DNA of 10,905 nucleotides, taken from contig QBLP01000046.1 of assembly GCA_003070825.1 (NCBI GenBank), positions 1 through 10,905 on the forward strand, read 5' to 3'. Below the pieces are notes generated by a model. It was not told where the DNA came from. It saw only the letters and a list, made by a program, of their open reading frames with translations, and searched no databases. The stretch comes from Halanaerobium sp. (lineage in GTDB: Bacteria; Bacillota; Halanaerobiia; Halanaerobiales; Halanaerobiaceae). Shown in pieces: positions 5,096-10,472 of this stretch (position 1 is the first letter of the stretch; each line of letters starts with the position of its first letter). The position numbers and the translations under genes were made by a program.

Positions 5096-6877
5096 ATGAA
5101 GTTAAATTTTGAAAAAAACACATTTTTTACTAAACTAATTTTTAGATTTCTGGTGATTACGATGATTGTGATTTTGATTTTTGGCTTTTCGGTAATCACC
5201 TATTTTAAAACATTTTTTGTAGAGCAGAAAGAGGCCCAGATCAATAAAAACAGTAAGGCGGTAATTGACTACCTGGCTGATTCGAAGGCCGAAGACAACA
5301 AACAGGAAATTGTCAACTGGCTGAGCATCATCGGCGAGTTAAATGACGGCCATGCCTGGCTGATCAACGAGCAGGGAGTTTTAGAATTTAGTTATCCCTA
5401 TTCTTTTGATGAAGAACGAACTTTTTCCGGCTATGAAACCATTTTTGAGGGGAATACCATCTCCCGGGAGGTTAATACCGAAGATTTTGAACTAACGATG
5501 CTCTTTGTTGGGATGCCGGTTAAATATCAGGATGAGGTTATAGCCGGCCTGCTTGTTTTTACCCCGATTGATGAGATTAATTCGATTATTGAACATATAG
5601 TGGGGATTATGATCTATATTTCGCTGACTGCCCTGGTCTTTATCCTCTTTGTTTCTTACTACTTTTCCCGTTCTCTGGCCAATCCCCTCCACAATATGGG
5701 GCTGGTTGCAGCCAGGATCAGTCAGGGTGAGTACGGCAAAAAGGTAGAAATTAAAGAAAAGGGAGCAAGTAAGGAGATCAAGCTGCTTTCGGAAAGTATT
5801 AATTTGATGTCTGGAAAACTGGAGCAGACGATTAAGAGCCTGGCCGAGGAGAAAAACAAGCTGAAACATGTCTTATCCGGGATGGAAGAGGGAATAGTTG
5901 CTGTCAACAGCTCGGGCAGAATTATTCTGACCAACCAGTCGGCTGAAAGTTTATTTAATTTTGAGGAAGATATTCGAGATAAAGAGATAAGTGAGGTCAA
6001 ATTATACCCTGAGGTGACTGAAGTTTTTGAGCAGATTATCAGCAAAGAGAAAGCTGCTCAGGAGCAGCTGATTATAAGTAAGGAAGATACAAATCAGTAC
6101 TACCTGGTTCACTTCACAGCAATTCGCCTGGAAGACGATAGTTTCTGGGGTGGAGTAGCTATTTTTCATGATATCAGTGAGCGCTACCGCTTTGAAAAAC
6201 TGCAGCGGGAATTTGTGGCTAATGTCTCCCATGAGCTTAAAAGCCCTCTTTCTTCAATCAGAGGCTCGGTCGAAATCCTCCTCGATGGGATAATTGAGAA
6301 TCCTGAAGAAAAGCGGGAATATTTAAAGATGATTTTAAGGGAGAGCAACAGCCTTTCACACCTGATCGATGAGACCTTAACCCTGGCTGAAATCGATGCC
6401 GGTGGGGTTGAATTAAATAAGGATCAGCTGCAGATTAAAGAACTTTTTGAAAACCTGAAAGTATTTTTCAAAAATATTAAAAAAGATGGACAGAGCCTTC
6501 AAATTGAGGTCGACCCCGGGTTAAAAGTCCGGGCAAACCGAGAAAAGCTGAGGCAGGTTTTGGTTAACCTCCTGAGCAACAGTGTTAAATATTCGGCTGA
6601 AACGGGCAGGATTAAATTGAAAGCTGAAAGAGAAAAAGCTCAGATTAGATTTTCAGTCGCTGATAATGGAGTTGGGATTCCGGAGTCAGAACAGAAAAAT
6701 ATCTGGGAGAGATTTTATAAAGTTGATAAGGCAAGAACTCCCGGTGACCGGAGCAGCGGTCTCGGACTGGCGATCGTCAAACAGATTGTAAAGGAACATC
6801 AGGGAGAAGTTTTCTTAGAAAGCAGTGAGGGAGAAGGCTCAACCTTCAGCTTTACAATCCCAGCAGCAGAGGCTTAA
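5096..6877 (+). CDS. sensor histidine kinase with HAMP and PAS (WalK/PhoR-type)
   Basis: A 593-residue membrane kinase. TM1 is about residues 13-41, an extracytoplasmic sensor domain about 42-166, TM2 about 168-190 and HAMP about 191-245 (after SRSLANPL). A PAS domain begins near 259 (GMEEGIVAVNSSGRIILTN). The HisKA phosphoacceptor is H379 in FVANVSHELKSPL. The ATPase has its N-box at N495 (LLSNSVKY), DNGVGIP at 523-529 and the GDRSSGLGL lid at 550-558. All catalytic motifs are intact, so it should autophosphorylate and pass phosphate to the regulator encoded next. The architecture is that of WalK/PhoR/ResE kinases, but the ligand is unknown. The ribosome binding site AAGGTGA (5082-5088) contains the stop of the LysM protein gene, so the two are probably translated in a coupled way. 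Kinase before regulator is the reverse of the usual phoPR/walRK order. Confidence 0.93.
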   Translation: MKLNFEKNTFFTKLIFRFLVITMIVILIFGFSVITYFKTFFVEQKEAQINKNSKAVIDYLADSKAEDNKQEIVNWLSIIGELNDGHAWLINEQGVLEFSYPYSFDEERTFSGYETIFEGNTISREVNTEDFELTMLFVGMPVKYQDEVIAGLLVFTPIDEINSIIEHIVGIMIYISLTALVFILFVSYYFSRSLANPLHNMGLVAARISQGEYGKKVEIKEKGASKEIKLLSESINLMSGKLEQTIKSLAEEKNKLKHVLSGMEEGIVAVNSSGRIILTNQSAESLFNFEEDIRDKEISEVKLYPEVTEVFEQIISKEKAAQEQLIISKEDTNQYYLVHFTAIRLEDDSFWGGVAIFHDISERYRFEKLQREFVANVSHELKSPLSSIRGSVEILLDGIIENPEEKREYLKMILRESNSLSHLIDETLTLAEIDAGGVELNKDQLQIKELFENLKVFFKNIKKDGQSLQIEVDPGLKVRANREKLRQVLVNLLSNSVKYSAETGRIKLKAEREKAQIRFSVADNGVGIPESEQKNIWERFYKVDKARTPGDRSSGLGLAIVKQIVKEHQGEVFLESSEGEGSTFSFTIPAAEA

Positions 6878-6894
6878 ATTGATTGATTTTTTAC

Positions 6895-6913
6895 TTTCAT
6901 CATATTTTCATCA
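6895..6913. promoter_or_regulatory. direct repeat TTTCATCA, 11-bp period, before the response regulator
   Basis: Identical octamers TTTCATCA occur at 6895-6902 and 6906-6913, with a related TTTGATAA at 6920-6927, in the 75-base gap between kinase and regulator genes. OmpR/PhoB-family regulators bind head-to-tail direct repeats about one helical turn apart, so this could be an autoregulatory site. No convincing promoter is visible with it. Confidence 0.4.
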
Positions 6914-6952
6914 CATAGATTTGATAAATTAGTAACTGAGGTGGTGGAGTTA

Positions 6953-7627
6953 ATGGCAAAAAATAAGATTTTAATTATAGATGATGACCAGCAGATCTGC
7001 AAGATTCTTCGTGATTACTTTAATTATGAGGAGTTTGAGGTTTTTGTTGCCCATGACGGCAGAGAGGGTCTGGAAAAAATCAGAGAGATAGAACCTGATG
7101 TTATTATTCTGGACCTGATGCTGCCCGAAAAAAACGGACTCGATATCTGCAGGGAGCTAAAGCCCCACAATCAGATTCCGATTATTATTTTAAGTGCTAA
7201 AAATAGGGAAAATGACCGGATTAAGGGTCTGGAGCTCGGGGCAGATGACTATGTGACCAAACCTTTTAGTCCCCGGGAAGTTGTGCTCAGAACTAAAAAT
7301 CTGCTCCGCAGAACAAAGAGTGAAGAGAATAAGGAGCAGCTTGAATTTCCCGGCTTAATTATCAACCAGGAACAGCGGCTGGTCGAGGTTAAGGGAGAGG
7401 AAGTTTCTCTGGCGCCAAAGGAATTTGACTTACTCTGGCAGCTGGCATCTTCTCCGAAAACGGTCTTCAGCCGGGAAAAACTCTTAGAACTTGTCTGGGA
7501 ATTTGACTACTATGGTGGAATTAGAACCGTGGATACTCACATTAAATCGATCCGCAATAAGCTCGGGCCAGAGGTTGGAGAGTATATTCAGACTGTCTGG
7601 GGGATCGGCTATAAGTTTGCTCAGTGA
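6953..7627 (+). CDS. OmpR/PhoB-family response regulator
   Basis: A 224-residue cytoplasmic transcription regulator, of normal length for the family. The ATG at 6953 is preferred over the GTG codons at 6941/6944 because GAGGTGG (6938-6944) lies 8 bases upstream and MAKNKILIIDDD is a normal receiver start. In the receiver domain the acidic pocket is D10-D12, the phosphoacceptor D54 (VIILDLMLP), the switch residue S81 and the conserved lysine K103 (DDYVTKPF). Residues from about 128 to 224 form the winged-helix DNA-binding domain, with LAPKEFDLLWQL, the V-DTHIKSIRNKL recognition region and the final TVWGIGYKF hairpin. It is the expected partner of the kinase just upstream. Its closest style is PhoP/WalR, but the target genes cannot be told from sequence. 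A terminator follows. Confidence 0.93.
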   Translation: MAKNKILIIDDDQQICKILRDYFNYEEFEVFVAHDGREGLEKIREIEPDVIILDLMLPEKNGLDICRELKPHNQIPIIILSAKNRENDRIKGLELGADDYVTKPFSPREVVLRTKNLLRRTKSEENKEQLEFPGLIINQEQRLVEVKGEEVSLAPKEFDLLWQLASSPKTVFSREKLLELVWEFDYYGGIRTVDTHIKSIRNKLGPEVGEYIQTVWGIGYKFAQ

Positions 7628-7634
7628 TAAAATA

Positions 7635-7669
7635 AGCTGCCTGATAGCAAAAGGTGGCTATATTTTTTT
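7635..7669 (+). terminator. intrinsic terminator after the response regulator
   Basis: AGCTGCC (7635-7641) can pair with GGTGGCT (7653-7659) with two G-U pairs; an alternative shorter stem is ATAGC with GCTAT. Either is followed by T7 at 7663-7669. It closes the two-component operon. Confidence 0.6.
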
Positions 7670-7718
7670 AGTTAAATTAGATAATTTTGTAAATAATGCT
7701 TAAAATTGCAAGTATAAA

Positions 7719-7733
7719 GTGTTATAATAAAAT
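7719..7733 (+). promoter_or_regulatory. extended -10 promoter of the recombinase gene; left copy of a 15-bp direct repeat
   Basis: The sequence contains TGTTATAAT, an extended -10 (TGnTATAAT at 7720-7728), about 54 bases before the ATG of the recombinase; no good -35 is present. The same 15 bases recur at 8356-8370, on the other side of the recombinase gene. Confidence 0.5.
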
Positions 7734-7781
7734 AAAGACAGCTTAAAATTGAGGGAAGACAAACTTAGAGAGGAGCAGCAG

Positions 7782-8327
7782 ATGAATAAGGTGGAGCCGA
7801 TCAGAGATAAAAGTAAAATTGCCGAGCTGAAAAAAATTCTAAGAGAGCAGAGCTACCGCAACTATATCCTTTTTGTGCTGGGAATTAATACGGGCTTAAG
7901 AATCAGTGATATGCTGAAGCTTAAGGTCAAAGATGTGCGGGGCAAAACCCATATTGTCCTAAAGGAGCAGAAGACTTCTAAAAATAAGCGTTTTTTGATC
8001 AATTCTAACCTGCGCCACGAGCTTAAGGATTACATTAAGGGAATGGAGGCAGAGGAGCATCTATTTCAGAGCCGGATTGGGAAGAATAAACCCTTAACCC
8101 GTTTTCAGGCCTACAGGATTTTCAGTGAGGCAGGGCGCAAAGCAGGGCTGGAAAGTATCGCCTGTCATTCAACCCGCAAGACCTTTGGTTATCATCATTA
8201 CAAAAAGAATAAGGATGTGGCTCTGCTGCAGAAATTGTTCAATCACTCTTCACCCAGTATTACTTTAGACTATATCGGGATTACCCAGGATATTATGGAT
8301 GAGTCGATAGAAAAGTTTTCGCTTTGA
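7782..8327 (+). CDS. compact tyrosine recombinase / integrase (catalytic domain only)
   Basis: A 181-residue site-specific recombinase of the phage integrase/Xer class. All active-site residues are visible: R40 in TGLRISD, K64 in KEQKTSK, H129 and R132 in HSTRKTFG, H155 in LFNHSS and nucleophile Y164 in TLDYIG. It starts directly with the catalytic domain and lacks the N-terminal SAM-like core-binding domain of full integrases (usually 300 residues or more), so it resembles the short stand-alone integrases of Firmicutes. The ATG at 7782 is chosen for its AGGAG (7771-7775) six bases upstream; a TTG at 7749 has no such site. No excisionase, relaxase or phage gene adjoins it. It opens the accessory stretch with the MNT-HEPN genes. 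Its target sites are unknown. Confidence 0.88.
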   Translation: MNKVEPIRDKSKIAELKKILREQSYRNYILFVLGINTGLRISDMLKLKVKDVRGKTHIVLKEQKTSKNKRFLINSNLRHELKDYIKGMEAEEHLFQSRIGKNKPLTRFQAYRIFSEAGRKAGLESIACHSTRKTFGYHHYKKNKDVALLQKLFNHSSPSITLDYIGITQDIMDESIEKFSL

Positions 8328-8355
8328 TTTAGACTCTGGTCCTCTAATCTTAGCT

Positions 8356-8370
8356 GTGTTATAATAAAAT
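8356..8370 (+). promoter_or_regulatory. extended -10 promoter of the mntA-hepT operon; right copy of the 15-bp direct repeat
   Basis: TGTTATAAT (TATAAT at 8360-8365) lies about 38 bases upstream of the mntA-like start, with no recognisable -35. The surrounding 15 bases are identical to 7719-7733. Confidence 0.5.
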
Positions 8371-8403
8371 TAGAATTAAACTATTCTAAAGAAGGTGTTC
8401 ACT

Positions 8404-8826
8404 GTGCTGAATAAGAATACAGAGGAGAATAAAAAAGAAATCGAAGATAGAGTCAGAGATTATTTTTCAAAGCGAAAAGATATATTAGCTGTCTATACTT
8501 TTGGTTCTTTTAACTCTGAAAGATTTAATAAAAATAGTGATCTTGATCTGGCTGTGATTTATACTCAGGAGTTTGATAAATTTAAGAGATTTAATTTAAA
8601 ATTAGAACTGATGGCAAAGCTGGAGAAATTAATTGGGCTTGAAGTAGATATTGTTGATTTTGAGAATGTTGACTTAAAACTTAAACATCAGATTTTGGAT
8701 GGGAAATTGATTTACTGCAGTGATCAGAGCCGCAGAGTTGAACTGGAAAAGCGAGCAATTTTAAATTATATAGATATGCGTAGATTCTATAAAATTAATG
8801 ATCAGAACCTGGGAAAGGGGTTTTAG
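8404..8826 (+). CDS. mntA: MntA-like nucleotidyltransferase antitoxin
   Basis: A 140-residue minimal nucleotidyltransferase. The GSX10DXD motif is complete: G34-S35 in TFGSF, D46 and D48 in SDLDLAV, and the third acidic residue D82 in LEVDIVDF. Known MntA antitoxins use ATP to add AMP units to a tyrosine of the partner HEPN toxin HepT and so silence it. The GTG at 8404 is chosen because GAAGGTG (8391-8397) lies 6 bases upstream; the in-frame GTG at 8395 overlaps that site. The C-terminal part (RRVELEKRAILNYIDMRRFY) matches the usual helical tail. The hepT gene follows after 2 bases. The DNA from here to 10111 looks more A/T-rich than the kinase-regulator region, compatible with acquisition, though I have not counted it. 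Confidence 0.9.
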   Translation: MLNKNTEENKKEIEDRVRDYFSKRKDILAVYTFGSFNSERFNKNSDLDLAVIYTQEFDKFKRFNLKLELMAKLEKLIGLEVDIVDFENVDLKLKHQILDGKLIYCSDQSRRVELEKRAILNYIDMRRFYKINDQNLGKGF

Positions 8827-8828
8827 CT

Positions 8829-9242
8829 ATGGTAGATGCAGAAGTAGTCAGAAATAAGCTTGAGCATTTAGAAGAATATATTAATGATTTGGAGGAATAC
8901 CAGGATTTAAGCCTTGAAAGATTAACTGGAGATAAAGTGCTATTTCGTTTTTTAGAAAGAACAATTCATTTAGCAGTAGAGAGTGTGCTGGATATTGGCA
9001 GCCATATTATAAGTGATCAGCGCCTAGGCAATCCAAAATTTAACAGTGAGATTATAGAGATTCTGGCTGAAAATAAAATTATTAAAGAAAATGTAGACAG
9101 TTATATTAAAATGGCCAAATTTAGAAATGTAATTGTTCATGATTATGCAGAGATAGATCCTGAGATTTTACTGATGATCATTAAAGAAAATTTAAGTGAC
9201 TTAAAAGCTATTTTTAGGTGGTATAAGGAATATATTGATTAA
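8829..9242 (+). CDS. hepT: HepT-like HEPN RNase toxin
   Basis: A 137-residue all-helical HEPN (DUF86) protein. The RX4HXY active-site motif is intact: R99, H104 and Y106 in KFRNVIVHDY. In studied HepT toxins this site cleaves RNA, and the tyrosine is where MntA attaches AMP. Other family marks are ERTIHLAVESVLDIGSHII (helix with the conserved E-S-LDI-HII pattern) and a final amphipathic helix. The ATG at 8829 has AAGGGG (8815-8820) as its ribosome binding site inside the end of mntA, only two bases after that gene's stop, so the pair is co-translated. The target RNA is not known here. It is similar along its length to the C-terminal half of the protein encoded next. Confidence 0.9.
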   Translation: MVDAEVVRNKLEHLEEYINDLEEYQDLSLERLTGDKVLFRFLERTIHLAVESVLDIGSHIISDQRLGNPKFNSEIIEILAENKIIKENVDSYIKMAKFRNVIVHDYAEIDPEILLMIIKENLSDLKAIFRWYKEYID

Positions 9243-9268
9243 AGCCTTCAACCCAGGACGGTGAGATT

Positions 9269-10111
9269 ATGGAAAAGTTAAAGAGAAAGCTTGAGCCTGA
9301 GCTTAAGGAAAATATAGCTGATTTTTTAAAAAAAGAAGCAAATGTTAAGCTGGCATACATTTTTGGCTCTTATGGTACGAAGTATCAAAACACCGGTAGT
9401 GATCTGGATTTAGCTGTGTTTTTTGATGAATCACCGGATATGTCAGAGCAGATGGATTTGGCAGCACGCCTGGAATTGGAGTTAGGAAAATATGATATTG
9501 ATTTAATCAATTTGAATAATGTTAAGCTGGCTTTTAAGTATGAAGTAGTTAGAAGTGGAGAGTTAATTTACAGCAGAGATGAAATCGAGACTGCTGAGTT
9601 TAAAGAAGAGGCTTTAAAATATGGTCCTGAGGCTGAAGGATTTAAATATAAATTTCAGCATGAGTATATTACAGGAATAAAGGAGAAAACATCAGGAATA
9701 AATCATAAACGGATAGCAGAAAAGCTAAAATTTATCAGAACTAATCTAAAAAAATTAAAAGAACTGGCTGAACTTGAAAAGAAAGATTTTTTGAGTGATT
9801 ATAAGAATTATGATACTGCAAAATATAATCTGCAGGCAGCAGTAGAAGCTATGCTGGATATAGCAGCCCATATTATTTCTCGCGAAGGCTATACAGGTCC
9901 TAATACAAGTGCTGATTCTTTTAGAATACTTGCTGCTGAAGGGATTATCGCAGAAGATTTACTGTTAAAGTTTGTTAAGATGACCAAATTCAGAAATAGA
10001 ATTGTTCATCTCTATGATCAAATTGATGAGGAATATATTTATCAAATTATAAATAATAATCTGGAAGATATAGAAAGTTTTGTTAATTTAATTACCAATA
10101 GATATTTCTAA
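9269..10111 (+). CDS. fused MntA-HepT protein (MNT nucleotidyltransferase plus HEPN in one chain)
   Basis: A 280-residue protein that joins both halves of the preceding two-gene system. Residues 1 to about 105 are an MNT domain with GSX10DXD: G33-S34 in IFGSYG, D45 and D47 in SDLDLAV, third acid D78 in YDIDLINL. Residues of about 106-145 are the MntA tail acting as linker. From about 146 a HEPN domain follows (NHKRIAEKLKFIR, AAVEAMLDIAAHIIS, KFRNRIVHLY) with RX4HXY at R242, H247 and Y249. The reading frame is open throughout with no sign of a frameshift, and the ATG at 9269 is preceded by AGGA and GGTGAG. Both active sites look functional, so the chain could nucleotidylate its own HEPN tyrosine in cis or that of a neighbour. 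It lies 26 bases after hepT and is probably in the same transcript. The two HEPN parts are clearly related but diverged, so this is not a fresh duplication. Confidence 0.9.
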   Translation: MEKLKRKLEPELKENIADFLKKEANVKLAYIFGSYGTKYQNTGSDLDLAVFFDESPDMSEQMDLAARLELELGKYDIDLINLNNVKLAFKYEVVRSGELIYSRDEIETAEFKEEALKYGPEAEGFKYKFQHEYITGIKEKTSGINHKRIAEKLKFIRTNLKKLKELAELEKKDFLSDYKNYDTAKYNLQAAVEAMLDIAAHIISREGYTGPNTSADSFRILAAEGIIAEDLLLKFVKMTKFRNRIVHLYDQIDEEYIYQIINNNLEDIESFVNLITNRYF

Positions 10112-10196
10112 TTTGCTTCTAATATTCTTTTAAAGTATTTTTAATCCAGAGCTGCTATTATATAATTAAGCTAAAAGAAATAAAGTTTTCCCCTTT

Positions 10197-10225
10197 TTGA
10201 AGCTGCTGCAGAGAGCAGCTATAAT
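10197..10225 (+). promoter_or_regulatory. candidate promoter with a palindrome in its spacer
   Basis: TTGAAG (10197-10202), 17 bp and a perfect TATAAT (10220-10225) form a possible promoter. The spacer is almost entirely filled by an inverted repeat, AGCTGCT (10201-10207) with AGCAGCT (10214-10220), a likely operator if the promoter is real. The stem has no T-tract after it, so it is not a terminator. Confidence 0.4.
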
Positions 10226-10263
10226 ATAGATTTAAAGTACTAGATACTTTTCTCCTTGTTTTT

Positions 10264-10290
10264 ACCGCCCTTTTCCCGGGGCGGTTTTTT
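10264..10290 (+). terminator. strong intrinsic terminator
   Basis: CCGCCC (10265-10270) pairs with GGGCGG (10279-10284), extended by an A-T pair, and is followed by T6 at 10285-10290. It would end transcripts from the MNT-HEPN operon and any short RNA started near 10232. The region 10112-10379 holds this terminator, the two candidate promoters and no supported protein gene. Confidence 0.9.
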
Positions 10291-10311
10291 ATTTATAAAT
10301 CTCTTTTTAGG

Positions 10312-10320
10312 TGGTATAAT
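10312..10320 (+). promoter_or_regulatory. extended -10 promoter before the small ORF
   Basis: TGGTATAAT is a TGnTATAAT extended -10 ending at 10320, just after the terminator and about 60 bases before the small ORF's ATG. The -35 region is not convincing. Confidence 0.5.
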
Positions 10321-10379
10321 ACTTATATACAACAAATAATACCTATAGTCTTTATTTAAAGCCTTAAAAGGGGGTCAAA

Positions 10380-10472
10380 ATGGATAAGAAAACAATATCC
10401 CAAAAACTTTACTTTATGGAAGGAATGTCAGACTACAAAGTAGTCGGTTTTTGGGAGAAATTAAAGAATTAA
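10380..10472 (+). CDS. 30-residue small protein, unknown
   Basis: A short ORF with a good ribosome binding site, AAGGGGG (10368-10374), five bases before the ATG, and an extended -10 promoter upstream. The peptide, MDKKTISQKLYFMEGMSDYK followed by VVGFWEKLKN, is mixed in composition with no membrane segment or known motif. Its last four bases overlap the 3' end of the convergent minus-strand gene. Inside it a perfect hairpin, GACTAC (10431-10436) with GTAGTC (10440-10445), is followed by GGTTTTT, which looks like a weak terminator and could attenuate its own transcript. It may be a genuine small protein, or the 5' end of a lost longer gene. Confidence 0.5.
   Translation: MDKKTISQKLYFMEGMSDYKVVGFWEKLKN

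Noticed and set aside
4392..6232. Long open frames on the minus strand opposite the LysM-protein and kinase genes
   Set aside because: They have no ribosome binding sites and no recognisable domains, and they lie wholly opposite well-supported genes.
7491..7703. Plus-strand frame at the end of the response regulator and beyond
   Set aside because: It is an out-of-frame shadow of the winged-helix domain and runs through the terminator without its own ribosome binding site.
10201..10220. AGCTGCT/AGCAGCT hairpin as a terminator of the MNT-HEPN operon
   Set aside because: No T-tract follows on either strand; the real terminator is at 10264-10290.
10149..10228. Imperfect direct repeat GAGC(T/A)GCTAT(T/A)ATATA at 10149-10164 and 10213-10228
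   Set aside because: Two mismatches in 16 AT-rich bases with no associated gene or element; it may be chance or two -10-like sequences.
87..10338. 13-base match TATACAACAAATA at 87-99 and 10326-10338, possibly two ends of one element
   Set aside because: It is AT-rich and short, such a match is expected about once by chance in this length, it is in the same orientation, and the 23-bp repeats are absent at the right copy.
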